In this document: positions 29,801 through 37,346 of the stretch, one piece after another
Layout of the letters: every line of letters begins with the position of its first letter
Position numbering within the stretch: the first letter of the stretch is position 1
NCBI GenBank assembly: GCA_963798655.1
Contig: CAWCUH010000010.1
Span: forward strand, 1-64,000
Length of the DNA stretch: 64,000 bases
Reading direction: 5' to 3'
DNA from: CAVSMC01 sp963798655
GTDB lineage: Bacteria > Pseudomonadota > Gammaproteobacteria > Burkholderiales > Casimicrobiaceae
Translations under genes and position numbers: made by a program
Notes under the pieces: generated by a model
What the model was told of the DNA's origin: nothing
The model's database searches: none
Seen by the model: only the letters and a program-made list of their open reading frames with translations

Positions 29801-29947
29801 CGCGAGCCGCTTGCGACCGTCGTCCTCGGCCGCCCGCTCCGCGCGCGGCACGTGATAGAGCAGGTTCACCGTGCTGAGCGCCGCGGCGAAGCCGAGCAGG
29901 ATCAGCGGGACCGTGACCTTCAGCGAAGCCGGGACGCCGATCTTCAT
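26888..29947 (-). CDS. Hybrid sensor histidine kinase with three PAS domains
   Basis: A 1019-aa inner-membrane kinase. Membrane segments at about residues 10-30 and 187-207 flank a periplasmic domain; then come a HAMP domain (210-260), three PAS domains (about 275-395, 400-525, 530-650), HisKA with phospho-acceptor motif SHELNNPL, an ATPase domain (NLLINAQQAL, DNGPGIAPD, GLGVGLAVS) and a C-terminal receiver with DDEDE, the aspartate in LTDIRMADVDG and the lysine in EKPF. The ATG overlaps the stop of the binding-protein gene (ATGA), so the two are translationally coupled. The periplasmic domain may read the liganded state of that binding protein. Output probably passes to the OmpR-type regulator at the head of the operon. 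Confidence 0.9.
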   Translation of the reverse strand: MKIGVPASLKVTVPLILLGFAAALSTVNLLYHVPRAERAAEDDGRKRLAQEMSRLQSTLEYLLLKGDLEAAEHEIAVLAHNHDVTFAAMTDERDGVITSTRRAWLGRQIADVLPQFDLARTANTLRERRAGMTIDSSGDELLGHAGILMGRDAEDIRPSRVGSVFLIYDLKRYKAEARDQVVQQSMYWAGWVTALALAMWLVFHFLLTRRTAGLVEAAERFAAGNLSALSRLKGRDELARLSRAFDAMAVQVAETQTRLHEDIAERARVQRALADSEARLQQILDNATAVVSVKDTEGRFLFVNRQWEHVFGKRQADVVSRTDREVLPADIADPIRANDVVVLERNAPMEFEEAALLADGVHTYISIKFPLHDANGHAYAVCTISTDISARKRSDEALRISEASYRTIFDAAEDAIFVHDAATGAIVDVNAKACSSFGYTREEFRRIDVGSLGSGVAPYRQQDAMALIGRASAGDASRVEWHGRTKDGALRWHEVFVKRVTIGGRDRVLALARDITGRKSAEAALRASEEQYHAMFNASIDGLALWNAHGEIVDTNPAFRRMYGYGDGEAGASPPASYSGPCYHIEFLKAVAAGESLHDEVSDVRSDGSAIELEVHGIPMQYQGKPHVLTIARDITEKKRSAEELARQRDTLHQREKLAALGSLLAGVSHELNNPLSVVVARAVLLEERGDPVTRTAALKIRTAAERCSRIVRMFLAMARQQQPQRGPVAVNEVVAAALDITAYAMRTSSIDVALDLAGDVPPIHADADQLHQVLLNLLINAQQALQERPAPRRITIASRFDARAQVVRITVADNGPGIAPDVRARVFEPYFTTKSNGTGLGVGLAVSLGIVETHGGTLTVDCPDGGGAVFCVALPAGAARGPEMKLDTSSVPSAVSRSILVVDDEDEIRETLNDILAGARHRVVSVASGREALQRMETEHFDVILTDIRMADVDGRALYGEIQRHWPAQATRVVFVTGDTLASDLREFVSASGRPVIEKPFLPSEVRRIVAQLASTAR

Positions 29948-30921
29948 CGCATCATGTCGGCGAGCGGTCCCGGCGCGAGCACTGCTTCGATGTCGATCGG
30001 CTCGCGCAGCAGCTTCGCTTCGACCATCAACGTCATCAGCCGGCGCCCGCTCACCGCGAGCTCGGGCGTCGGCCCGCCGAGCATCCGCAGGTTCTCCTCG
30101 CGCGACGGAATGTGCAGGCCCTGCAGCGCCTGCAGGAACTGCTCGCCGCTCGTCTGCTGACGGATGCCCATGCGCCGCGCGGCGTCCTGCGGCTCGCGTG
30201 CGAGGTAATCGATCGCGCGGAACCAGCCGCCCACCAGCGCGTGGATCGCGTTCGGCTGCTTGTCGAATACGCTCGCCCGCACGGCGAGCACGTCGACGAT
30301 CTCGCCCGGGATTCGCCTGCTGTCGAACAGCGTGGCGGCGCCTGTCTGCATGAACTGCCCGCGGTACGGATCGAACGTGACCGCGCCGTCGACCTGTCCC
30401 TTCTCGAACGCCGCGAGCTGCTCGTTCGACTCGAGATGGACGACGTTGACGTCGCTCGCCTGCATGTCGTTGACGGCGAGCGCTCGGCTCAGCACGAACG
30501 CACCGAGCGCGCTGCTCTCGACGGCGATCGACTTGCCCTTGAGGTCATGCATCGTGCGCATGCCGGGCCGCCCGACGACGACGTCGGCGCCATGCGACAC
30601 ATCGGCGACGAGCACGATCCGCGGCTTGAATCCGTCGCTCGCGAGCCCGTACAGCTCGTCGAGGCTGATGACCATGCCGTCGATCGCCTGGTTGCGGAAC
30701 GCGCGCAGCACCTCGCTCGCGGAGGGGTATTCGACGAGCTGGACGGCGGCCGGATCGAGCATGTCGAGCTCGCGCGCGAGATAGAGCGGCTCGCTGCCGA
30801 TCCACACGTTGGTGCCGATGCGCAGCGCCGTCTCGGGCCCGCGCATGCAGCCGGCGAGCGGAAGCACCAGCGACGCGCACGCAAGCGCGCAGAAGCGTCG
30901 CCTCGTCGGTTGGGCGGCCAT
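29944..30921 (-). CDS. NitT/TauT-type substrate-binding lipoprotein without transporter partners
   Basis: A 325-aa NMT1/THI5-like periplasmic binding protein. The signal sequence ends in a lipobox (LPLAGC), so it should be a lipoprotein. The mature part has the family blocks RIGTNVWIGSEPLYLARE, SASEVLRAFRNQAIDGMV, KGKSIAVESSALGAFVLSRA and GQVDGAVTFDPY. No permease or ATPase gene is nearby. Instead it sits between the response regulator (7-nt gap) and the hybrid kinase (ATGA overlap). I infer that it has been recruited as a ligand sensor for the kinase. The ligand class of this family (nitrate, sulfonates, thiamine precursors, aromatics) is broad. Confidence 0.83.
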   Translation of the reverse strand: MAAQPTRRRFCALACASLVLPLAGCMRGPETALRIGTNVWIGSEPLYLARELDMLDPAAVQLVEYPSASEVLRAFRNQAIDGMVISLDELYGLASDGFKPRIVLVADVSHGADVVVGRPGMRTMHDLKGKSIAVESSALGAFVLSRALAVNDMQASDVNVVHLESNEQLAAFEKGQVDGAVTFDPYRGQFMQTGAATLFDSRRIPGEIVDVLAVRASVFDKQPNAIHALVGGWFRAIDYLAREPQDAARRMGIRQQTSGEQFLQALQGLHIPSREENLRMLGGPTPELAVSGRRLMTLMVEAKLLREPIDIEAVLAPGPLADMMR

Positions 30922-30928
30922 GGCTCGC

Positions 30929-31651
30929 TCAGCCGCCGTCCGGCACGAAGACGTAGCCTTCGTTGCGCACCGTTCGGATGAACCTCGGATGCTCGGGGTC
31001 GGGCTCGATCTTCTTGCGCAGCCGCATGACGCGAAGGTCGACGCTGCGGTCGAACGGATCCCAGTCGCGGCGCTGCGTCAGGTTCAGGATGCGCTCACGC
31101 GAGAGCGCGCGATTCGGGTGCTCGGCGAAAGCCTTCAGCAGGTCGAACTCGAGCGGCGACATACCGACGTCCGCGTCGTTGTCGTCGGTGAGACGGTGCG
31201 CCGCGAGATCGAGCACGCAGCGCCCGATGCGCACGCGCTCCGCGCCGAGATCGGCTCGCGCGGCCGCGGACGTGCGGCGCAGCACGCTTCGCACGCGCGC
31301 AAGCAGCTCGCGCGGGTCGAACGGCTTCGGCACGTAATCGTCGGCGCCCATCTCGAGGCCGACGATGCGATCGATGACCGTCGACGCCGACGTCAGCATG
31401 ACGATCGCCACATTCGCGTAGCGCTCGCGCAGGTGCCGCGCGAGGCTCAATCCGTCCTCACCCGGCATATGGATGTCGACCAGCGCTACGTCGACCGGTT
31501 GCGCGGCCGCGAGGGTGCGCGCGGCGCCGGCGCTGTCCGCGGCGATCGCGGCGTAACCATGGTTGACGAAGTATTCCTCGAGCACCTCACGCACGTCCGG
31601 CTCGTCGTCGACGATCAGGATGGTCGCTTTCGTGCCGACGACGGCGTCCAT
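30929..31651 (-). CDS. OmpR/PhoB-family response regulator
   Basis: A 240-aa regulator with an intact receiver domain (ILIVDDEPDV acidic pocket, phospho-acceptor aspartate in VALVDIHMPGEDG, lysine in ADDYVPKPF) and a C-terminal winged-helix DNA-binding domain (SPLEFDLLKAF, DPFDRSVDLRVMRLRKK, VRNEGYVF). It heads a three-gene operon with the binding lipoprotein and the hybrid kinase. I use the ATG of MDAVVGTK; an upstream in-frame ATG at 31681 is also possible. The tandem-repeat box at 31761-31780 lies about 110 bp upstream and may serve autoregulation as well as the divergent gene. Confidence 0.88.
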   Translation of the reverse strand: MDAVVGTKATILIVDDEPDVREVLEEYFVNHGYAAIAADSAGAARTLAAAQPVDVALVDIHMPGEDGLSLARHLRERYANVAIVMLTSASTVIDRIVGLEMGADDYVPKPFDPRELLARVRSVLRRTSAAARADLGAERVRIGRCVLDLAAHRLTDDNDADVGMSPLEFDLLKAFAEHPNRALSRERILNLTQRRDWDPFDRSVDLRVMRLRKKIEPDPEHPRFIRTVRNEGYVFVPDGG

Positions 31652-31760
31652 GGCTCGGCCTGCTGTCAACGCTAGGTTCATCACGGATGCGCACCCGGGT
31701 CTTTGCGACGACTGCAAGAATACGTCGACTCGCGGCGGCATCGGACGACCCGCGGGACCC

Positions 31761-31780
31761 GTGAAACAAAAGAAACAAAA
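31761..31780 (+). promoter_or_regulatory. Tandem 9-bp repeat box in the divergent region before the right small-protein operon
   Basis: The site GTGAAACAAAAGAAACAAAA consists of two direct 9-bp repeats GAAACAAAA. It is 52 bp before the ATG at 31832 and about 110 bp before the response-regulator start on the other strand. GCCGCAGTCG lies at 31791-31800 and a -10-like TTAGAG followed by TGCAGC at 31819-31830. The same order and nearly the same spacing occur at the left operon. If the -10 element is correct, transcription would begin within a few bases of the annotated ATG. Confidence 0.65.
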
Positions 31781-31831
31781 CTGCGCTTGCGCCGCAGTCG
31801 GGCGAATGCGGCCGGCGATTAGAGTGCAGCG

Positions 31832-32377
31832 ATGGTCAATAACGATTACATGCGGGATGCGCTGCGTCCCGACCGTCGCGATCTGCGTCCCTCCGTGTCC
31901 GAAGCCCCGCACGATACGCCTTTCGCAGCGCGTTCGGCAGAGGGCCGGCGGCCACCGGCTTTCGGCAGCGCGTCGACGCACGAGCATGACGCCGCGAAGC
32001 GGTGCGAGCCGCCGGTCGGCGCAATGCCGGACGGCCAAACCGCCTCCGGGGACGTCCGCGGCGAGACGCACTGGACGCGAATCCTGTACTGCGATGTTTT
32101 CGCTAGCGCACCGAACGACGACGACGGCAACCGCGTCACGCGAGTCGCCACATCGGTGTTGCGCAGCGGCGCGATCGTGTCCGCGATCGCCGGCGCCGTG
32201 TCGCTCGCCGTCATCGGCGTGGCGTACGCGTTGCACGCGCCGGATACGGCAAGCATCGGCGTCGCCTGGCCTTCGCCGCCCGACAATGCGGCACCGACCG
32301 TGGCGTCGGTCCCGACGTCGACGATCGCTGCCGCGCTGAACCTCACGGGAGCCGAACGCCATGCACGAACGAATTGA
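31832..32377 (+). CDS. Single-pass membrane protein of unknown family under a conserved promoter
   Basis: A 181-aa protein with a long polar, charged N-terminal region, one hydrophobic helix at about residues 112-133 (SAIAGAVSLAVIGVAYAL) and an alanine/proline-rich tail. No known family is recognised. It overlaps the start of the DUF1127 gene by 17 nt. The promoter resembles that of the small membrane-protein gene at 26700; in both, a membrane protein precedes a DUF1127-containing gene. The start is uncertain because the inferred transcription start is very close; the in-frame ATG at 31850 is an alternative. Confidence 0.55.
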   Translation: MVNNDYMRDALRPDRRDLRPSVSEAPHDTPFAARSAEGRRPPAFGSASTHEHDAAKRCEPPVGAMPDGQTASGDVRGETHWTRILYCDVFASAPNDDDGNRVTRVATSVLRSGAIVSAIAGAVSLAVIGVAYALHAPDTASIGVAWPSPPDNAAPTVASVPTSTIAAALNLTGAERHARTN

Positions 32378-32729
32378 CCGCCAGCCCGCGCCGGCCGTGG
32401 CCGCGGTGAGCGGCTACGCCGGTTTGGTTTCAACGCGCGCGATGCGACCGCTCGCGCAGTCAGGGCGCGATCGCCCGTTCAACCCGCTCGACGTCGTCGC
32501 GGCGTGGCTCCGCGATGCCGGCCGGCTCGCGCGCCGCGCGTGGGCGATGCAGCGCGAACGGCAGCACGCCGCGCGAACGCGGCGGGCGCTACGCGACCTC
32601 GACGACCGAGCGCTGCGCGATCTCGGGTTCGCTCGCGACGAGATCGACTCGGTTGCGGCGGAAGCGGCGGGCCAGACGGAATGCACGCGCATACGCGTCG
32701 CGCTCGCGATATACGGTCAGCAGGGCTGA
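32361..32729 (+). CDS. DUF1127-domain protein
   Basis: A 122-aa basic protein. The C-terminal half has the DUF1127 pattern RRALRDLDDRALRDLGFARD with arginine-rich flanks. DUF1127 proteins are small regulators; in alphaproteobacteria some bind RNA or influence phosphate uptake and stress. The unusual feature is the extra 60-residue N-terminal region. It overlaps the preceding membrane-protein gene and is surely cotranscribed with it. Confidence 0.72.
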   Translation: MHERIDRQPAPAVAAVSGYAGLVSTRAMRPLAQSGRDRPFNPLDVVAAWLRDAGRLARRAWAMQRERQHAARTRRALRDLDDRALRDLGFARDEIDSVAAEAAGQTECTRIRVALAIYGQQG

Positions 32730-33065
32730 CGCCGTTGCGAGGCGTCCAACTCGACACCTGGGCAAGCGGCGATTTCGGCGTGATCGGCACGACATTGCAG
32801 CTCGTGGGCGAATCGCTCGCCGAGGCCGTCGACGTGCGTGCGGGCCAGCGCGTGCGCGACGTCGCCGCCAGTTGCACGCGCAAGCACTTCAGTTCGCAAA
32901 CTTTCGACGATACTGCATCCAGGTCTTCCACGATTTCTGCGGCCCGACGCACAAGGCGTTCGCGACGCTCGACATCGGCAGGCAAAGGGCGGCCGGTGTC
33001 CCGCGCGAAACATCGCGGACCCGCGTTGGGCAGTCCGCTCCAACGTTCCGGAGGACGTGTCGACA
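32730..33065 (+). pseudogene. Remnant of a class I SAM-dependent methyltransferase
   Basis: Two pieces of one protein are recognisable in different frames. From about 32745 comes LDTWASGDFGVIGTTLQLVG and EAVDVRAGQRVRDVAA, which is the N-terminal part of a SAM methyltransferase up to motif I. From about 32890, in another frame, comes a piece like its C-terminal domain (VFHDFCGPTHKAFATLD). The 150 residues between are missing, so the gene is internally deleted and further decayed. The assignment is from recalled family patterns, not an alignment. It accounts for most of the otherwise gene-free stretch before the PEP-CTERM gene. Confidence 0.55.
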
Positions 33066-33210
33066 AAACTTACACTGGCCGCAGGCTCTACCGACGACTC
33101 TCTGCGATGCTTTCTCGACAGGCGGCTGTATTCAAGCGGTTAGCGCAACGGCGTCACGATTGGTGCGTTTCTTGCGGCCGGCAACCAGTCCTCGACCCGG
33201 GAGAGCATCG

Positions 33211-33744
33211 ATGTTCGCAAAGATCGTCCGCAACGTTGCGAGAGCCGCCGCCGCGCTGGTGTTCGCGGGCTTTGCGCTGCCTGCGAGCGCCGTCATTTAT
33301 GACCTCGGCTTCGATCCGTTCGATTTTCAGGGAATCATGCGCATCGACGTCCCGCCGCCGTGCTTCGCGCCCTTTCCAGGGGACAACGCCTGTGCGTTCG
33401 ATGTGCTGAGCGGCAGCTTCACCGACAGTCTCAACCGGGTCTGGGACATTCCGAACGACCCCGGCATCGGCGATTCCGTCCGCGTCGACGCCGCCGACAC
33501 GCTCGTCGGCATCGCCGTCGATATCTTCGGTCTGATTCCGACGAATTTCGACTCGAACTGCGACGGAACGCGGCTCAGTTTCGATCTCGACGGCAACGTC
33601 ACCTTCCATTGCGGCGGCTTCAATACGGACACCGGGCGCGTCACGTCGATCACGCTCGTGACGGTGCCGGAGCCGGCCTCGATTGCTCTGCTCGGTCTTG
33701 GCCTCGCAGGCCTCGCCGCGGCGCGCCGTCGGCGCTCGGCCTGA
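33211..33744 (+). CDS. PEP-CTERM sorting-domain protein
   Basis: A 177-aa secreted protein. The N-terminus (MFAKIVRN, hydrophobic core, PASA) is a signal peptide. The C-terminus VPEPASIALLGLGLAGLAAA followed by RRRRSA is a textbook PEP-CTERM signal, recognised by exosortase EpsH in Gram-negative bacteria that make exopolysaccharide. The middle part has four cysteines that could pair (CFAPFPGDNAC and the CDG...HCGG pair). No exosortase gene is in the window. The function of the mature part is unknown. Confidence 0.82.
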   Translation: MFAKIVRNVARAAAALVFAGFALPASAVIYDLGFDPFDFQGIMRIDVPPPCFAPFPGDNACAFDVLSGSFTDSLNRVWDIPNDPGIGDSVRVDAADTLVGIAVDIFGLIPTNFDSNCDGTRLSFDLDGNVTFHCGGFNTDTGRVTSITLVTVPEPASIALLGLGLAGLAAARRRRSA

Positions 33745-33807
33745 GCGCCGTGTCGATGCCGCCCGCGCGGCGGCGACGTTTCATCGGCTGATCGCCGCGC
33801 GTGCCGC

Positions 33808-36636
33808 TTATGCGGCGAGCGCAGCCGTTGCGCTGGACTGCAACGCGTACTTGATGGACTCCTGAAGCGTCCACCGGCCGCCGCTCGCCCACAGCCCATC
33901 GAAGCGGTTCCCGCCGAGCCGCGCGCGCAGAGCCTCGACATCACGCGTTCGCTGGGCCGCCGCCTGCCGCTCAGAGCGCAGCCCGAGCGACTCACGCCGC
34001 GCAGCGGCCGCCGCGTGGAGCAGCGTCGCGTCGTCGATGCGCCCTGTTTCGTGCAGCAGCGCGGCGACATCGTCGAGGCAATCGAGCGCCTCGCCTTTCA
34101 TTCCGAATGCTTCGAACGCCGGCAGGCAGGCGGTGAACCCGCGCATCGCTTTTTCCGCATCGCCGCCGGCCGCATCGACTCTTGCCAGCGACCACGCGGC
34201 GATCGTGTCGCCGCGCTTGTCCTCGGCCTCGCGGCAGATCGCGAGCGCGCGCTCGAATCGATCTCTCGCCGTCGGCAAGTCGCCGGCGCGCAGCGCCATA
34301 TTGCCGAGGTCATGCTCGCACTCGCTCTCGAGCTCCCGATGCCCGATGCGCCGCGCGATCTCGAGCGCTTGAAAGAAGAGCCTTTCGGCGGTACTCGCGT
34401 CGGCCTCCCGGACGGCGATCGCGCCGAGATTCAGCAAGCCGATTCCCTCGCCGATCTCGTCGCCGAGCGCGCGGAAGATATCGAGGGCTTCCTCCTCGCA
34501 TTCGCGCGCCTTGCCGTGCTCGTCCAACTGCAGGTATTGCGTTGCCAGCGTCGACAGCGTCGCGGCGATCTCGCGCCTGTTTGCAAGCGCGCGCCGGATC
34601 GCGAGGCACTCGGTCAACGCCTTCATCGACTCGGCGTGGTCGCCCTGGTTGAAGGCGAGCACGCCTGCCGTGTACAGCGCGTGCGCGCGAGCGGCATTCG
34701 GCTCGTGCAGCGCGGGCAGCGCGAGCGCTGCGCGAATGTTGTTGCGGCCTTCGCTCGAATAGCCGCGCAGCACGCGAAAGCGCATCAACGCAACTTCGAG
34801 CTTGACCGCGATCACCGGGTCGACGCCGCCGGCGAGCGCGAGCGCGATCGCCGCGCGCAGGTTGTCGAACTCGATCTCGATCCGACGTGTCCACTCGGCC
34901 TGCTCGCTGCCGCGCAGCTTCTCGCGTGCCGTCTTCGCCACGGCGAGGTAGTAGTCGCAATGACGTGCTGCGGTCGCTGCGAGGTCGGCGCTTGCGACGA
35001 TCCGCTCGTGCGCGAAGTCGCGAATCGCGCGCTGCAGGTCGTAGCGCGCGTCGTTGCCGGCGTCGATCGAATGCTGCCGCGCGAATTCGCGGATCGTCTC
35101 CAGCATCCCGTAGCGCGACCAGCCGTCTTCCTGCTTCAACATCACCAGCGACTTCTCGACGAGCGACGTCACCAGATCCATGACGTCCTCGCGCGTCAGC
35201 GGCTCGGCGCCGCAAACGGCCTCCGCGGCGTCGAGATCGAACCCGCCGACGAATACGCTCAACCGATCGAGCAGGATCTGCTCCTGTTCGCGCAGCAGGT
35301 CGTACGACCAGCTCACCAGCGCGTGCAGCGTTTGCTGCCGCTCGAGCGCGACGCGGCTGCCCGCGGTGAGCAGCTTGAAGCGATCGTGCAGTCGCTTGTT
35401 GACCTCGGCCACCGACAGCGAGCGCAGCCGGGCAGCCGCGAGCTCCAGCGCGAGCGGTATGCCTTCCAGTCGCGCGCAGAGTTCGGCGACCGCGGGCGCC
35501 TCGCGCTCGTTCACCGCGAACCCGGGCTTCTGCAGTCGCGCGCGCTCGACGAAGAGCTGCACCGCTTCGGATCGCAGCAGCGTCTCGGCATCCGCGTTGC
35601 GCTCCGGCACGGCGAGCGGCAGCACCGGGTACGTCTGCTCGCCGCGAATACGCAGTGCCTCGCGACTGGTCGCGATCATGCGCAAGTCCCCCGTGCGGCT
35701 CAACAGCGTGTCGGCGAAGCTCGCGCAACTCGCCACCAGGTGCTCGCAGTTGTCGAGCACCAGCAGCGCCTTGTGGTCGCGCAAATGCGAACAGAGCGTC
35801 TGCACGAGCGGCTTGCCCGGCTCATCGTGCACGCCGAGCGCTTGCGCCGCTGCACTGGCGACGAGCGAGGCATCCTTGATCGGTGCGAGATCGATGAACC
35901 AGACGCCGTCCGGATAGGCATCGAGGACGTCGGCGGCGATCTGCAGCGACAGCCGCGTCTTGCCGAGACCGCCCATTCCGCACAGCGTGAGCAGGCGCGT
36001 GCGCTCGAGCAGTTCCTTTGCTTCGACCAGCTCGCGTTGCCGACCGACGAACGACGTGACCTGCTGCGGCAGGTTGTTGGGCGTCGCCTCGAGCGAGCGC
36101 AGCGCGGGGAAGTCGCGTCGCAGTGCCGGATGGACCAGCTGGTACACGTGCTCGGACGTCGCCAGGTCGCGAAGCCGCACCGCACCGAGATCGAGCAGCG
36201 AGATGGACTGCGGGCTACGTCCGCGGACAGCGTCGGCGACCGCCTGCGAAAGCAGGACCTGACCGCCGTGTGCGGCGCTCATGATCCGCGCCGCCCGATT
36301 GACCGCGCTGCCGAACAGATCCTCGTCGCGGCGTTCGACGACGCCGGCGTGCACACCGCAGCGCAGGCGCAATTCGACGCCGCCGGTCTTCGCCGGATCG
36401 CTGAGCGCTTGCTGGAGCGCAACGGTTGCAGCGAGCGCGTCGAGCGGATCGTCGAACGCGGCATACATGCCGTCGCCCGTCATCTTGACGACCGTGCCGC
36501 AGTGGCGCTCGACCGCTGAGCGCGACAGCGCATCGTGCTGCGCGAGTGCGCGCGACATTCGCTCGCCGTCCTGCTCCCAGAGCCGGGTGCTCGACTCGAT
36601 ATCGGTGAAGAGCAGTGCAGTGATTCCGTTCGACAT
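33808..36636 (-). CDS. Class III cyclase-STAND ATPase-TPR regulatory protein
   Basis: A 942-aa multidomain protein. Residues 1-165 form a class III adenylate/guanylate cyclase domain (LLFTDIESSTRLWE, MTGDGMYAAF, GVHAGVVERRDEDLFG, VNRAARI). Residues about 195-450 are an NB-ARC/STAND ATPase with Walker A GMGGLGKT and Walker B LLVLDNCEHL, followed by a winged-helix region and, from about 640 to 860, tetratricopeptide-like repeats (ALDIFRALGDEIGEGIG, ERLFFQALEIARRIG). There is no DNA-binding domain. Members of this architecture, common in actinobacteria and Burkholderiales, are presumed signal-dependent switches; the cyclase residues look complete but activity is not shown. The start is the ATG of MSNGITAL. 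Confidence 0.85.
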   Translation of the reverse strand: MSNGITALLFTDIESSTRLWEQDGERMSRALAQHDALSRSAVERHCGTVVKMTGDGMYAAFDDPLDALAATVALQQALSDPAKTGGVELRLRCGVHAGVVERRDEDLFGSAVNRAARIMSAAHGGQVLLSQAVADAVRGRSPQSISLLDLGAVRLRDLATSEHVYQLVHPALRRDFPALRSLEATPNNLPQQVTSFVGRQRELVEAKELLERTRLLTLCGMGGLGKTRLSLQIAADVLDAYPDGVWFIDLAPIKDASLVASAAAQALGVHDEPGKPLVQTLCSHLRDHKALLVLDNCEHLVASCASFADTLLSRTGDLRMIATSREALRIRGEQTYPVLPLAVPERNADAETLLRSEAVQLFVERARLQKPGFAVNEREAPAVAELCARLEGIPLALELAAARLRSLSVAEVNKRLHDRFKLLTAGSRVALERQQTLHALVSWSYDLLREQEQILLDRLSVFVGGFDLDAAEAVCGAEPLTREDVMDLVTSLVEKSLVMLKQEDGWSRYGMLETIREFARQHSIDAGNDARYDLQRAIRDFAHERIVASADLAATAARHCDYYLAVAKTAREKLRGSEQAEWTRRIEIEFDNLRAAIALALAGGVDPVIAVKLEVALMRFRVLRGYSSEGRNNIRAALALPALHEPNAARAHALYTAGVLAFNQGDHAESMKALTECLAIRRALANRREIAATLSTLATQYLQLDEHGKARECEEEALDIFRALGDEIGEGIGLLNLGAIAVREADASTAERLFFQALEIARRIGHRELESECEHDLGNMALRAGDLPTARDRFERALAICREAEDKRGDTIAAWSLARVDAAGGDAEKAMRGFTACLPAFEAFGMKGEALDCLDDVAALLHETGRIDDATLLHAAAAARRESLGLRSERQAAAQRTRDVEALRARLGGNRFDGLWASGGRWTLQESIKYALQSSATAALAA

Positions 36637-37016
36637 CCGTAGCAGAGACGATATGACAGGTTTCGCGCCCGCGGGGGGCGGCTGCCTCCCGGGTGGCCGG
36701 GCCGCCCGGGAGCCTCGCACCCGGCTCACCGCGCGGGCGCCCCGGGCGCAGGATACTGCAGAACCAGTTAAGCATGCGGCGGCAAGCCATGGCAACGCGA
36801 CTATTCGGGCAGCCTCGGTCCCGCGTCCCGCCTGCACGACGGAGCGCCGGAAATGCACCGCCCGGCCGTGCCGGCGTGGAATCCGCCGCCGGGCGCATGA
36901 AGCGACTATCGCTACGTCGCTCACCCGGTCTACCTTGCGCATTCTTCTCGCCTTGCGGGCGCCGGCCGGCCATCCGTGTTGCCGATCGCCACGACGGGCT
37001 ACACAAGGAGCGTGCG
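36637..37016. other. 380-nt intergenic region
   Basis: It separates the divergent cyclase-STAND and cupin genes. I see no convincing gene. The frame running into the cupin gene encodes only proline/arginine-rich sequence. A GC-rich hairpin occupies 36686-36712 (11-bp stem CTCCCGGGTGG/CCGCCCGGGAG, one G-T pair), without a T tail. No clear sigma-70 promoter was recognised. Confidence 0.5.
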
Positions 37017-37346
37017 ATGCAACTGTCAGGCTTCCCGTTCGGCACGACCGACTGGAGTGCGGTCGACAAGACCCGGCACGACGGCGAAAGCGGGTTCGCG
37101 TACTGGCGAACGCGCTTCTTCGGCTCGGTTCGCGTTCGCATCGTCGAGTACACGCCGGGCTACGTCGCCGATCACTGGTGCGTCAAAGGCCACATTCTGT
37201 TGTGCATCGAAGGCGAGCTCCGCACCGAGCTCGCCGACGGCCGCACGTTCACGCTCGTGCCGGGCGTGAGCTATCAGGTCGCCGACGATGCCGAGCCGCA
37301 TCGCTCGTCGACGGCGGTCGGGGCGAAGCTGTTCATCGTCGATTGA
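37017..37346 (+). CDS. Small cupin-fold protein (DHCW motif type)
   Basis: A 109-aa protein with a beta-rich cupin-like sequence. VADHWCVKGHILLCIEGEL recalls the DHCW-motif cupin family, though the order here is DHWC. The later block is TFTLVPGVSYQVADD. The family is of unknown function and often metal-binding. The Shine-Dalgarno sequence is AAGGAG 6-7 nt before the ATG. The reading frame is open far upstream but that part is not protein-like. It stands alone; the next segment is a decayed oxidoreductase on the other strand. Confidence 0.72.
   Translation: MQLSGFPFGTTDWSAVDKTRHDGESGFAYWRTRFFGSVRVRIVEYTPGYVADHWCVKGHILLCIEGELRTELADGRTFTLVPGVSYQVADDAEPHRSSTAVGAKLFIVD

Noticed and set aside
26804..30160. 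Long 1118-codon frame on the plus strand opposite the hybrid kinase
   Set aside because: Arginine/histidine-rich composition with no domains; an antisense shadow of the kinase gene, as expected in GC-rich DNA.
34015..36519. 834-codon frame opposite the cyclase-STAND gene
   Set aside because: Antisense shadow without domains.
36686..36712. GC-rich 11-bp hairpin in the cyclase-cupin intergenic region
   Set aside because: No T tail and no conserved partner; in DNA this GC-rich such hairpins arise by chance.
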